64,000 nucleotides of DNA from Aureimonas phyllosphaerae (GTDB lineage Bacteria; Pseudomonadota; Alphaproteobacteria; Rhizobiales; Rhizobiaceae): positions 558,001 to 622,000 of the forward strand of contig NZ_FOOA01000001.1 in the NCBI RefSeq assembly GCF_900113065.1, in the 5' to 3' direction. The notes beneath the pieces are model-generated. The model was given only the letters and a program-made list of their open reading frames with translations, did not search any database and was not told where the DNA came from. Below, in pieces: positions 1 through 8,204 of this stretch; the stretch's first letter is position 1, and each line of letters begins with the position of its first letter. Position numbers and translations under genes: made by a program.

Positions 1-762
1 TCGCTGGTCCGCCGCACGACGCGCAGCATGAGCCTGACCGAGGAAGGCGAGCGGCTGCGAGGCGAGATCGCCCCGGCCATCGCCGACATGCGGGCAGCGC
101 TGGACGGGGTTCGGGCCCATCGCTCCGCCGTGCGCGGACAGTTGCGGCTGGCCGTGTCCTCGATCGCCGAGAGCGTCCTATCCGGCCCGCTGCTGGCAGG
201 CTTCTGCGATGCCTGCCCCGACGTGCAGCTCGACGTCCTCGTCACCGACGAGGAGTTCGACATCGTGGCGCAGGGCTTCGACGCCGGTGTGCGGCTTGGC
301 GAGGTGATCGAGCAGGACATGATCGCCGTGCCGGTGTCGGGCGACCAGCGCCAGGTCGCAGTGGCCGCGCCTGTCTATCTCGAACGGGCTGGCACGCCCC
401 TGCACCCGCGCGAGTTGGCTGCCCACCGCTGCATCGGATGGCGTCCGGCACCACGCGCCGCGCCCTATCGCTGGGAATTTGCCGAAGACGAACGCGACTT
501 CACGGTCTCGGTCGAACCGGAAGTCACCACCAACGACATGCGCCTGATGGTGCAGCTGGCCCGCGCGGGAGCCGGCATCAGCTTTGGCATGGAGGACACG
601 TTCCACGAGGATCTCGAACGCGGAACCCTCGTGTCGGTGCTGGACGCCTTCTGCCCGCCCTTCCCCGGTTTCTTCCTCTACTATCCCAGCCGCCGCGACA
701 TGCCGATGCGCCTGCGCGCCTTCGTGGACCATATCTTGCGATACCGCCGCGAACGGGCCTGA
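1..762 (+). CDS. LysR-family transcriptional regulator, 5' truncated by window edge
   Basis: The reading frame is open from base 1. The first residues (SLVRRTTRSMSLTEEGERL) are the end of a LysR winged-HTH domain, so the true start lies outside the window. The rest, about 245 residues, is a periplasmic-binding-like effector domain of normal length ending in RYRRERA. LysR proteins are DNA-binding regulators that sense small molecules. No effector can be read from the sequence. It points toward the efflux operon downstream but is separated from it by about 300 bp, and the palindromes in that gap are short TetR-type dyads rather than a clear LysR box, so a link to the pump is unproven. Confidence 0.9.
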   Translation, partial: SLVRRTTRSMSLTEEGERLRGEIAPAIADMRAALDGVRAHRSAVRGQLRLAVSSIAESVLSGPLLAGFCDACPDVQLDVLVTDEEFDIVAQGFDAGVRLGEVIEQDMIAVPVSGDQRQVAVAAPVYLERAGTPLHPRELAAHRCIGWRPAPRAAPYRWEFAEDERDFTVSVEPEVTTNDMRLMVQLARAGAGISFGMEDTFHEDLERGTLVSVLDAFCPPFPGFFLYYPSRRDMPMRLRAFVDHILRYRRERA

Positions 763-1068
763 CGAGATGCCCGCAGTCCCCCTTCGGCATCTTTTATACT
801 CATCGGTAAAATATTCCGTTGACATCGAGGAGGGGAGCGTCTAGCTCTTTCCATACCGATCGGTAATCAACATCGGGACGGTGGCACCAAGATCGCCCAC
901 CCGATGTCCGAGACCGGACCCGATGCCGACGCACGTTCGTGCTGCGGCAGGGATGGGCGCGCGCTCTCCGCATGCGGCCTCCCGTTCCCAACCTTCCGAC
1001 CGCTTGTTCCGCGCGCCCCCGGCGTCGCGGCAGCGATCTCTTGCGACCTGTTTTCCGGAGACCAACCC
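763..1068 (+). promoter_or_regulatory. Efflux-operon promoter region with two TACCGATCGGTA-like operators
   Basis: This 306-bp gap contains a perfect 12-bp palindrome TACCGATCGGTA at 854-865 and a second copy with 10 of 12 matches (TACTCATCGGTA) at 797-808. Between them is a perfect -35 hexamer TTGACA at 819-824, with only a weak -10 candidate near 842-847. Short dyads of this kind are typical operators of TetR/AcrR-type efflux repressors. Their placement on both sides of a promoter suggests repression of the small secreted protein and the RND pump. No cognate repressor gene is adjacent, since the TetR at 6941-7537 has a different operator. I see no convincing gene in the gap. Confidence 0.6.
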
Positions 1069-1374
1069 ATGTCCCGCATTCTTTTCTCCGCCACCGCCGC
1101 CCTCCTGCTCTCTGCCGGCTTCGCCTCCGCCGCGGACCTCGTTCCGGGCTCCGATCTCGGCGTGCGCCAGGCGCAGGCTGCCGCCGACCACTCGGTGGTG
1201 ACCGGGACTGTGAAGAGCCGCGATCGTTCCGAGACCTCCTACGGCTACCAGTCCGGCCGCACCGTGCGCTCGGAGTCCTTCGTGCCGGCCGAACGGCCTG
1301 AGGTGCGCGAGAACGCCCGCAGCCAGTCCTTTGCCCGGGGCGGCGCGATCGTTCCCGGCTCCGACAGCTTCTGA
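1069..1374 (+). CDS. Small secreted protein of unknown function, 101 aa
   Basis: The start at 1069 is chosen because a GGAG site lies just upstream and the protein then begins with a clean Sec signal peptide (about residues 1-21, cleavage after ASA before ADLVPG). The mature part is about 80 residues, hydrophilic and rich in Ser, Arg and Glu. It opens with LVPGSDL and closes with IVPGSDSF, a near duplication of the same heptad at both ends. I recognise no family. It is the first gene after the paired operators and precedes the RND adaptor by 90 bp, so co-transcription with the pump is likely. The function is unknown; a periplasmic accessory of the pump is only one possibility. Confidence 0.7.
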   Translation: MSRILFSATAALLLSAGFASAADLVPGSDLGVRQAQAAADHSVVTGTVKSRDRSETSYGYQSGRTVRSESFVPAERPEVRENARSQSFARGGAIVPGSDSF

Positions 1375-1407
1375 GAAAGCGGCCTGCCGTCAGCGCCCCC
1401 GCGCGCC

Positions 1408-1425
1408 GGCGGGCCTCCCGCCTTT
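1408..1425 (+). terminator. Hairpin with short T run between small gene and RND adaptor
   Basis: GGCGGG-CCT-CCCGCC forms a perfect 6-bp stem with a 3-nt loop and is followed by TTT. It lies between the small secreted protein gene and the adaptor gene. With so short a U tract it would be a leaky terminator or mRNA 3' stabiliser, which could set a higher level of the small protein than of the pump. Confidence 0.4.
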
Positions 1426-1464
1426 CCCATCCGTCCGCCCCCCGCATCGATCGAGGAAGACCCC

Positions 1465-2694
1465 ATGTCCAAACTCCATTCCGTCCTGAACGGCGTCGCC
1501 GCGGTCATGGCAAGTTCCGTCGCGGCGGCCTTTGCCGTCACATTCCTTGGCCTCGGCGTGATCAGCCATGAGCCCCGGCCAGCGGCCGGCGCCGAAACGA
1601 GCGAAGCCGCGCCCCCAGCGGCCGTGCCGGCATCGGTCGCCCGGGTCGAGCGGCGTCCGGTCGAGCTCTGGTCGCGCCATTCGGGCCGGCTCGAGGCGGT
1701 CGAGCGGGTCGAGATCCGCTCGCGCGTCGCCGGTGCGGTCCTCGCGACGCATTTCGAGGAGGGTGCCCTGGTGGAAAAGGGTGCGCTTCTCGTCACCATC
1801 GATCCCGAGCCCTATCGCGCAGCGGTGGAGCGGTCCCGCTCCGACCTGCAGGCTGCGCAGGCGCGCCTCGCGTTTGCCGAAGGCGAACGCGATCGCGGCG
1901 CACAGCTTCAGGGGAACCGCACCATCGCAGGCTCCGAATACGAGCGCCGTGTCCAGGCCGCCGCCGAGGCGCAGGCCCAGCTCTCGGCTGCCGCCGCCAC
2001 TCTGCGCAGCGCCGAGCTCGATCTCTCCTATACCGAGATCCGGGCGCCGGTGTCCGGGCGTATCGGGCGGCTCCTCGTGACGAGCGGCAACCTCGTCTCG
2101 GCCGGGGCCGCCTCGCCGGTCCTGGCGCGGATGGTGTCGGTCGATCCCGTCTACGCCACGATCGACGCCGACGAGGGCAGCACGCAGCGCCTGCTGCAGT
2201 CCGCCGGCGGCATGGACGGCATCGGGCGCATTCCGGCTCGCCTCGATCTCCAGAACGGTGGCAGCGTCGAAGGCCATGTCCGCTTCGTCGATCCGACCGT
2301 CGACCCCGCCAACGGCACGGTCGCCATCCGCGTCGCCTTTCCGAACGCCGAGGGAGCGCTGATGCCGGGCCAGTTCGCCAAGGTCCGTCTTGGTGAACCC
2401 AAGGCGGAACCGGCCCTTCTCGTGTCCGAGCGGGCGGTCGGCACCGATCAGGACAAGCGCTATGTGCTGGTGGTCGACGAGACCGATACGGTGCAGTACC
2501 GCGAAGTGCATCTCGGCGCGGCGTCCGGCGACATGCGTGTCGTCGAAAGCGGCCTCGCCGTCGACGAGCGCGTCGTCGTCAATGGCCTGCAGCGTCTGCG
2601 CCCCGGCGCCAAGGTCGCCCCCCAGATGGTCTCGATGGAGACCGGCCGCAGCCTCGACCGACAGGCCAGCGCGGACGCCCCCGCCACGCGCTGA
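1465..2694 (+). CDS. RND efflux periplasmic adaptor (membrane fusion protein)
   Basis: This 409-aa HlyD/AcrA-type adaptor bridges an inner-membrane RND pump and an outer-membrane channel. An N-terminal membrane anchor or signal segment (about residues 10-32) is followed by a lipoyl half-motif (SGRLEAVERVEIRSRVAG), an alpha-helical hairpin rich in Ala and Gln (about 125-185), the second lipoyl half (YTEIRAPVSGRIG) and beta-barrel and membrane-proximal domains. GAGGAAG precedes the ATG. It sits 75 bp upstream of the pump gene, the usual MFP-RND order. No TolC-type outer-membrane factor follows, so the system probably uses a channel encoded elsewhere. Confidence 0.93.
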   Translation: MSKLHSVLNGVAAVMASSVAAAFAVTFLGLGVISHEPRPAAGAETSEAAPPAAVPASVARVERRPVELWSRHSGRLEAVERVEIRSRVAGAVLATHFEEGALVEKGALLVTIDPEPYRAAVERSRSDLQAAQARLAFAEGERDRGAQLQGNRTIAGSEYERRVQAAAEAQAQLSAAAATLRSAELDLSYTEIRAPVSGRIGRLLVTSGNLVSAGAASPVLARMVSVDPVYATIDADEGSTQRLLQSAGGMDGIGRIPARLDLQNGGSVEGHVRFVDPTVDPANGTVAIRVAFPNAEGALMPGQFAKVRLGEPKAEPALLVSERAVGTDQDKRYVLVVDETDTVQYREVHLGAASGDMRVVESGLAVDERVVVNGLQRLRPGAKVAPQMVSMETGRSLDRQASADAPATR

Positions 2695-2769
2695 GCCGAG
2701 GCCCCCGGCGGAGTCCCTCCCGCTCCGCCGGGGCCGTCCCTCGTCCTTCCCCTTCGAAAGCGTCAGCCC

Positions 2770-5700
2770 GTGAACATTTCCCGGTTCTTCGTGGACCGTC
2801 CCGTCTTTGCGGGCGTCCTGTCCGTCATGATCTTCCTTGGCGGCCTCCTGTCCATCTTCGCGCTGCCGATCTCGGAATATCCCGAGGTCGTGCCACCCTC
2901 GGTCGTCGTGCGCGCCGCCTATCCCGGCGCCAATCCGGCCGTGATCGCCGAGACGGTGGCGACGCCGCTCGAGGAGCAGATCAACGGCGTCGAGAACATG
3001 CTCTACATGTCGAGCCAGGCGACGACGGACGGCACGCTGCAGCTGACCGTCACCTTCCGCATCGGCACCGATCCCGACCAGGCGCAACAGCTCGTCCAGA
3101 ACCGCGTCGCGCAGGCCGAGCCGCGCCTGCCCGAGGAAGTCCGCCGCCTCGGCGTGTCGGTGGTGAAGTCCTCGCCCGACCTCATGCTGGTCGTTCACCT
3201 CACCTCGCCCAACGGGCGCTACGACCTCACCTATCTTCGCAACTACGCGCTTCTCAACGTGCGCGACCGCCTCGCGCGCATCGACGGCATGGGCCAGGTC
3301 CAGCTCTTCGGCTCGGGCGACTATTCCATGCGCATCTGGCTCGACCCCGAGAAGACCGCCGCCCGCGGCCTCTCGGCAAACGACGTCGTGACCGCGATCC
3401 GCGAGCAGAACGTGCAGGCCGCGGCCGGCGTCATCGGCGCCTCGCCGAGCGTCGCCGGCGTCGAGTTCCAGTTGTCCGTCAACGCGCAGGGGCGCCTGCG
3501 GGACGTCGAGGAATTCGCCGACATCATCGTTCGCACCGATCCCGAGACGGGCGCGATCACGCGCATCCGCGACATCGGCCGCGTCGAGCTCGGCGCCTCG
3601 GAATACGCCCTGCGCTCGCTCCTTTCCAACGAGCCGGCGGTCGCCGTCCCCGTCTTCCAGGCACCCGGCTCCAATGCCATCGCGATCGCCGACGAGGTGC
3701 GCCGCACAATGGCCGAGATCAAGCAGACGATGCCGGACGGCGTCGACTACGAGATCGTCTACGACACGACCCAGTTCGTGCGCGCCTCGATCGACGCCGT
3801 GGTCCACACCCTGCTCGAAGCCGTGGTGCTGGTCGTGATCGTCGTCGTGGTCTTCCTCCAGACCTGGCGCGCCTCGATCATCCCGCTTCTGGCCGTGCCC
3901 GTCTCGATCGTCGGCACCTTCGCGGTGATGCATCTCCTCGGCTTCTCGATCAACGCGCTGTCGCTCTTCGGCCTCGTCCTGGCCATCGGCATCGTGGTGG
4001 ACGACGCGATCGTCGTCGTCGAGAACGTCGAGCGCAACATCGAGAACGGCCTCTCGCCGCGCGAGGCGACCTATCAGGCGATGCGCGAGGTGTCGGGTCC
4101 GATCGTCGCGATCGCGCTGGTGCTCGTCGCCGTGTTCGTGCCGCTCGCCTTCATCTCCGGACTCACCGGCCAGTTCTACCGGCAGTTCGCGCTGACGTTG
4201 GCGATCTCGACCGTCATCTCGGCCTTCAACTCGCTCACCCTGTCGCCAGCGCTCGCCGCCCTCCTCCTGCGGGGCCACGATGCGCCGAAGGATCGTCTGA
4301 CGCGCATCCTCGACGGCGCGCTCGGCTGGTTCTTCCGCGGCTTCAACCGCTTCTTCGGCGCCTCGTCGCGCCGCTACGGCAACGGGCTGGGACGCCTGAT
4401 CACCCGCAAGGGGATGATGCTCGGCGTCTACATCGTGCTCGTCGCGCTGACGGTCGTGCTGTTCCAGAAGGTGCCCGGCGGCTTCGTGCCGGCGCAGGAC
4501 AAGCAGTATCTCGTCGGCTTCGCGCAGCTGCCCGACGGCGCCTCGCTCGACCGCACCGAAGCCGTGGCGAAGCGCATGGGCGAGATCGCCCTGAAGACGC
4601 CCGGCGTCGAATCGACGATCACCTTCCCGGGCCTCTCGATCAACGGTTTCACCAACTCCTCGAACGCCGCGGTCGTCTTCCTGACCCTCGCCCCGTTTGA
4701 GGACCGCAAGACGCCGGAGCTTTCGGCCGGCGCCATCGCGCAGGCGCTGAACGGACAGTTCGCTGGGATCGAGGAGGCCTTCACCGCCATCTTCCCGCCG
4801 CCGCCCGTCCAGGGCCTCGGCACCATCGGCGGCTTCAAGCTGCAGATCGAGGACCGCTCCGGCCAGGGCTACAAGGCGCTGGACGACGTGGTGAAGGGCT
4901 TCCTCGCGAAGGCCTATCAGGCGCCCGAACTGACCGGCATGTTCACGGGCTACGGCATTGACGTGCCGCAGCTCTTCGCCGACGTCGACCGCGCGCGCGC
5001 CCGGCAGCTGAACGTGCCGATCACCGAGATCTTCAACACGCTGCAGATCTATCTCGGCTCGCTCTACGTCAACGACTTCAACGAGTTCGGCCGTACCTAC
5101 TCGGTGCGGGTCCAGGCCGATGCGCCCTATCGCGCAAGGGCCGAGGACATCGGCAGCCTCAAGGTCCGCTCGACCACGGGCGAGATGATCCCGCTGTCGG
5201 CGCTCTTGTCGGTCGACACGGTGGCCGGGCCGGAGCGGGCGCTACGCTACAACGGCTTCCTCGCCGCCGACGTCAACGGCAACGCCGCGCCCGGCTTCTC
5301 GTCGGGGCAGGCGCAGGCCGCGGTGGAGCGGATCGCCGCCGAGACGCTGCCGCCGGGCTTCGCCTTCGAATGGACCGAGCTGACCTACCAAGAGATCATC
5401 GCGGGCAATTCCGGCATCGTGATCTTCCCCCTGGCGCTGCTCCTCGTCTTCCTGGTGCTCGCCGCGCAGTACGAAAGCCTGACGCTGCCGATCGCGATCC
5501 TCCTGATCGTGCCGGCCGGCCTGTTCTCGGCGCTGGCGGGCATCTGGCTGACGGCGGGCGACAACAACATCTTCACCCAGATCGGCCTGATCGTTCTGGT
5601 CGGCCTGTCGGCGAAGAACGCCATCCTGATCGTCGAGTTCGCCCGCGAACTGGAAGCCGAAGGGCGCACTCCGCGCGATGCGGCGATCGAGGCGGCGCGG

Positions 5701-5949
5701 CTGCGGTTGCGGCCGATCCTGATGACCTCGCTCGCCTTCATCATGGGCGTCCTGCCGCTGGTCCTGTCGACGGGTGCGGGTGCCGAGATGCGCTCGGCGA
5801 TGGGCGTCGCGGTCTTCTCCGGCATGCTCGGCGTCACCGTGTTCGGCCTGTTCCTGACGCCCCTGTTCTACGTCCTCGTGCGTCGGGGCGCCGCCAAGTC
5901 GGCGGCCGCCGGGCGGGAGCCACACGCCGCCCTCCCCCACGCCTCCTGA
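2770..5949 (+). CDS. RND multidrug efflux transporter, HAE-1 family
   Basis: This 1059-aa inner-membrane proton/drug antiporter has the typical AcrB/MexB length. It starts at a GTG with the canonical N-terminus MNISRFFVDRPVFAGVLS. Twelve membrane segments are expected. The proton-relay Asp pair is present in IGIVVDDAIVVVENVERN (D411-D412) and the TM10 lysine in GLSAKNAILIVEF (K949). The large periplasmic loops contain the conserved FPGLSINGFTNSSNAA region, suggesting broad hydrophobic or amphiphilic substrates. It forms an operon with the adaptor, likely controlled by the paired operators near 797-865. The gene that follows is convergent. Confidence 0.95.
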   Translation: MNISRFFVDRPVFAGVLSVMIFLGGLLSIFALPISEYPEVVPPSVVVRAAYPGANPAVIAETVATPLEEQINGVENMLYMSSQATTDGTLQLTVTFRIGTDPDQAQQLVQNRVAQAEPRLPEEVRRLGVSVVKSSPDLMLVVHLTSPNGRYDLTYLRNYALLNVRDRLARIDGMGQVQLFGSGDYSMRIWLDPEKTAARGLSANDVVTAIREQNVQAAAGVIGASPSVAGVEFQLSVNAQGRLRDVEEFADIIVRTDPETGAITRIRDIGRVELGASEYALRSLLSNEPAVAVPVFQAPGSNAIAIADEVRRTMAEIKQTMPDGVDYEIVYDTTQFVRASIDAVVHTLLEAVVLVVIVVVVFLQTWRASIIPLLAVPVSIVGTFAVMHLLGFSINALSLFGLVLAIGIVVDDAIVVVENVERNIENGLSPREATYQAMREVSGPIVAIALVLVAVFVPLAFISGLTGQFYRQFALTLAISTVISAFNSLTLSPALAALLLRGHDAPKDRLTRILDGALGWFFRGFNRFFGASSRRYGNGLGRLITRKGMMLGVYIVLVALTVVLFQKVPGGFVPAQDKQYLVGFAQLPDGASLDRTEAVAKRMGEIALKTPGVESTITFPGLSINGFTNSSNAAVVFLTLAPFEDRKTPELSAGAIAQALNGQFAGIEEAFTAIFPPPPVQGLGTIGGFKLQIEDRSGQGYKALDDVVKGFLAKAYQAPELTGMFTGYGIDVPQLFADVDRARARQLNVPITEIFNTLQIYLGSLYVNDFNEFGRTYSVRVQADAPYRARAEDIGSLKVRSTTGEMIPLSALLSVDTVAGPERALRYNGFLAADVNGNAAPGFSSGQAQAAVERIAAETLPPGFAFEWTELTYQEIIAGNSGIVIFPLALLLVFLVLAAQYESLTLPIAILLIVPAGLFSALAGIWLTAGDNNIFTQIGLIVLVGLSAKNAILIVEFARELEAEGRTPRDAAIEAARLRLRPILMTSLAFIMGVLPLVLSTGAGAEMRSAMGVAVFSGMLGVTVFGLFLTPLFYVLVRRGAAKSAAAGREPHAALPHAS

Positions 5950-5975
5950 GGCGCAAGAGTCCGGGCGCTCGCCTT

Positions 5976-6869
5976 TCAACCCACGCGGGCGAAGAAGGCG
6001 AGCGCCTCGCGGATGCTGCCGGGGATCGAGCCCATGTGATCGCCCGGCACGACGCGGTGTTCGGCGGTCTGCCCGGCGGCTCTGGCGCGCGCGACGGTCA
6101 GGTCGATCGCGCCGCTCGAGCGCGTTTCGCCGTCGCCGTGCGACATGAGGACCGGGCAGCGGAAGCCGGAGGCGAAGCACACGGCCGAACGCATCTCGAC
6201 CTCGCGCGGGTCCGATATGTCGAACGGGACCTCGTCGGCGAAGCGCCGGAAGAAGATGCGCGTGTCCGGCGACGGCGACAGGGCGGCCGCCGCGCGAAAA
6301 TCGCCGGCGAGCGCGCCGAGAAGCGTCAGCGTGCCGCCGATGCTGTGGCCGCTGATGTAGACGCGCTCTGGATCGACGTCGGGACGCGCCCGCAGAACCG
6401 CGGCGGCGGCGAGCACGTCGTCGGTCTCGTCGTAGAAGGCGGAGAAGTCGCCGGGCTGGCCGTTCTCGCCGCGCATCGTCGGCATCAGCGCATGAAAGCC
6501 TGCCGCAACAAAGGGCGCTGCGAGGTCCTGCCAGTGGCCGTGCCAGATCGCGTTGCCGCCGTGGAGAACGAGGACGGCCGGCTTGCGCGCCGAAGCGTCG
6601 CCCGGCGGGCTCGCCCAGGCGACGAGCTCGCGCGGGCCCGATGGGTAGCGGAGCGCCACCGCGCCGTCCGGGGCCGTCAGCGGATCGCCCTCGTCGGGTG
6701 CGGGTCCGCGCCGAAGGAGCCTGGTCCGGAAGCCGGCGCGGGCCGCCCGGTAGTCGCTGCCGAGAAGCGGCGGGTCGGAGAGAGGCTCCGGCGTCGCGGC
6801 GCGGGCGGACGCGAGGCCGAGGGGCGCAAGGGCAAGCGCCGCGAGCAGAGAACGACGATCGAGAACCAT
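5976..6869 (-). CDS. Secreted alpha/beta hydrolase (dienelactone-hydrolase/peptidase-like)
   Basis: A 297-aa alpha/beta hydrolase. The start at 6869 is preceded by GGGAG and gives an N-terminus MVLDRRSLLAALALAP with an arginine pair and hydrophobic stretch ending in ARA, so export by Tat or Sec is likely. The nucleophile elbow is GHSIGG; an oxyanion-type HGGNA motif lies upstream, and the catalytic His is probably in PGDHMGS near the C-terminus. The substrate is unknown. It is 71 bp downstream of a TetR gene on the same strand and may be controlled by that regulator. Confidence 0.85.
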   Translation of the reverse strand: MVLDRRSLLAALALAPLGLASARAATPEPLSDPPLLGSDYRAARAGFRTRLLRRGPAPDEGDPLTAPDGAVALRYPSGPRELVAWASPPGDASARKPAVLVLHGGNAIWHGHWQDLAAPFVAAGFHALMPTMRGENGQPGDFSAFYDETDDVLAAAAVLRARPDVDPERVYISGHSIGGTLTLLGALAGDFRAAAALSPSPDTRIFFRRFADEVPFDISDPREVEMRSAVCFASGFRCPVLMSHGDGETRSSGAIDLTVARARAAGQTAEHRVVPGDHMGSIPGSIREALAFFARVG

Positions 6870-6940
6870 GGGTGCACTCCCGAGATCGGAGCGAAGCCTA
6901 CGCCCGATCGGAGCGGCTGGGTAGCCATATGGCCCCGCGG

Positions 6941-7537
6941 TCAATCGGCGCGCAGGAGGCCCGAGCAGAGCTGCCGGAAAGCATCGACGGCCTTGCCGAG
7001 GACCGCGCGCGGATCTTCCGCAGCTGCGATCCAGAGCGCCGCGTTGAGGGCCGCGCCGTTGATCAGCCGCGCCGCGGCCTCCGGGTCGACGGGCTTCACG
7101 ACACGCGCGGCGATGAGGTCCTCCAGGGTGCGGATCGTCGTTCGCAGGCAGCTGTCCTGCGAGGGCCAGCGCGAGGGATCGCCGAGCACGGCGGGCCCGT
7201 CGAGAAGCACGATCCGCTGCACCTCGGGCTCCAGCGCCAGCTCGATATAGGCGATGCCCTCGGCGAGCAGCGCCTCGAAACCGCCGCCGGCCGCGGTCGC
7301 GTCGCGCTTCGCCCGCTCCGCCATCTCGCCGTCGATCTGGTCGACCACGGCCTGCAGCAGGCCCTTCTTGTCGCCGAAGTTGTGATAGAGCGCGCCGCGC
7401 GTCAGGCCGGCCTGCGCGGTGAGTTCGTCCATCGACGCCGCCGCATAGCCCTTCTCGGCAAAGGCCGCGCGCGCGGCCGCGATCAGCCTGGCGCGCGTCG
7501 CCTCCATCTGTTCCGCCCGTCGACCCGCTGCCGCCAT
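6941..7537 (-). CDS. TetR/AcrR-family transcriptional repressor
   Basis: A 198-aa TetR regulator with the N-terminal HTH at about residues 18-60 (ARAAFAEKGYAAASMDELTAQAGLTRGALYHNFGDKKGL, in pieces) and a ligand-binding C-terminal domain. The start at 7537 has AGGAG 10 nt upstream. A longer in-frame start at 7570 would lie inside the operator and is rejected. Two palindromes upstream (centres 7575 and 7605) fit autoregulation and control of the divergent RidA gene. The inducer is unknown. Confidence 0.92.
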   Translation of the reverse strand: MAAAGRRAEQMEATRARLIAAARAAFAEKGYAAASMDELTAQAGLTRGALYHNFGDKKGLLQAVVDQIDGEMAERAKRDATAAGGGFEALLAEGIAYIELALEPEVQRIVLLDGPAVLGDPSRWPSQDSCLRTTIRTLEDLIAARVVKPVDPEAAARLINGAALNAALWIAAAEDPRAVLGKAVDAFRQLCSGLLRAD

Positions 7538-7566
7538 CGCGAATGTTCTCCTGCCGCGAGCGCTTG

Positions 7567-7611
7567 ACATACGCTGCGTATGTGTGCGACCAATTCACAT
7601 ACGCCGCGTAT
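7567..7611 (+). promoter_or_regulatory. Double TetR operator in the tetR-ridA divergent promoter
   Basis: A perfect 17-bp dyad (ACATACGC-T-GCGTATGT, 7567-7583) and a perfect 13-bp dyad (ATACGC-C-GCGTAT, 7599-7611) share the core ATACGCNGCGTAT. Their centres are 30 bp apart, about three helical turns, so two TetR dimers could bind the same DNA face. TTGACA at 7564-7569 overlaps the first dyad as a possible -35 for the rightward gene, and TTGATA (7611-7616, minus strand) overlaps the second as a possible -35 for tetR. Confidence 0.75.
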
Positions 7612-7689
7612 ATCAAACCCGCGGGAGGAAGTGAAGCGCGCGCGAGCGCCTCCATGCTCGCCCCTCCTTATCCATTCAGGAACCGACCC

Positions 7690-8088
7690 ATGCTTCAGCG
7701 TCAGGCCATCATTCCCGCCAACCGTCACGCCCTCTACGACGCGCACCGCTATTCCGCGGCCATCCGCTCGGGCGACCTCCTGTTCGTGTCGGGTCAGGTC
7801 GGCAGCCGCGACGACGGCTCGCCCGAGCCCGACTTCGAGGCGCAGGTGCGGCGGGCCTTCGCCAACCTCGCCAACGTCCTCGCCGCCGCCGGCTGCACCT
7901 TCGACGACGTGATCGACGTGACCACCTTCCACACCGACCCGGAAGCCCAGTTCGAGACGATCATGACGGTGCGCGACGGCGTGATCGGCGCCGCGCCCTA
8001 TCCGAACTGGACGGCGGTCGGCGTCACCTGGCTGGCGGGCTTCGACTTCGAGATCAAGGTGATCGCACGCGTGCCGGCGAGCGCCTGA
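7690..8088 (+). CDS. RidA/YjgF family protein
   Basis: A 132-aa protein of the RidA (Rid/YER057c/UK114) family, trimeric enzymes that hydrolyse reactive enamine/imine intermediates or related compounds. The start at 7690 follows CAGGAAC; the open frame upstream is operator DNA. Motifs include YSAAIRSGDLLFVSGQVGSRDDG and a C-terminal VEIKVIARVPAS-like end (FEIKVIARVPASA). The archetypal catalytic Arg region near the C-terminus differs from canonical RidA, so this may be a paralogue of another Rid subgroup. It is divergent from a TetR gene and probably repressed by it. Confidence 0.85.
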   Translation: MLQRQAIIPANRHALYDAHRYSAAIRSGDLLFVSGQVGSRDDGSPEPDFEAQVRRAFANLANVLAAAGCTFDDVIDVTTFHTDPEAQFETIMTVRDGVIGAAPYPNWTAVGVTWLAGFDFEIKVIARVPASA

Positions 8089-8204
8089 CAGAGGCCGCCT
8101 TGCGGCAAACGCGATCGCAAGGGTTGCGCGCCGGGTCGCAGCCTCGCTAGACCCGGCCCGCAAACGCCAGCCTGCTTCGGCACGAGACCGGAAGGACCCA
8201 TTCC

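Noticed and set aside
1390-4278. 962-residue open frame on the minus strand across the RND adaptor and pump genes
   Set aside because: Its residues are dominated by Arg, His, Asp and Gly in low-complexity runs, and it is antisense to two well-recognised proteins. It is a by-product of high GC third positions.
5370-7250. 626-residue plus-strand frame spanning the end of the RND gene, the hydrolase and TetR
   Set aside because: It crosses three real genes in wrong frames and has Arg/Gly-rich composition typical of shadows.
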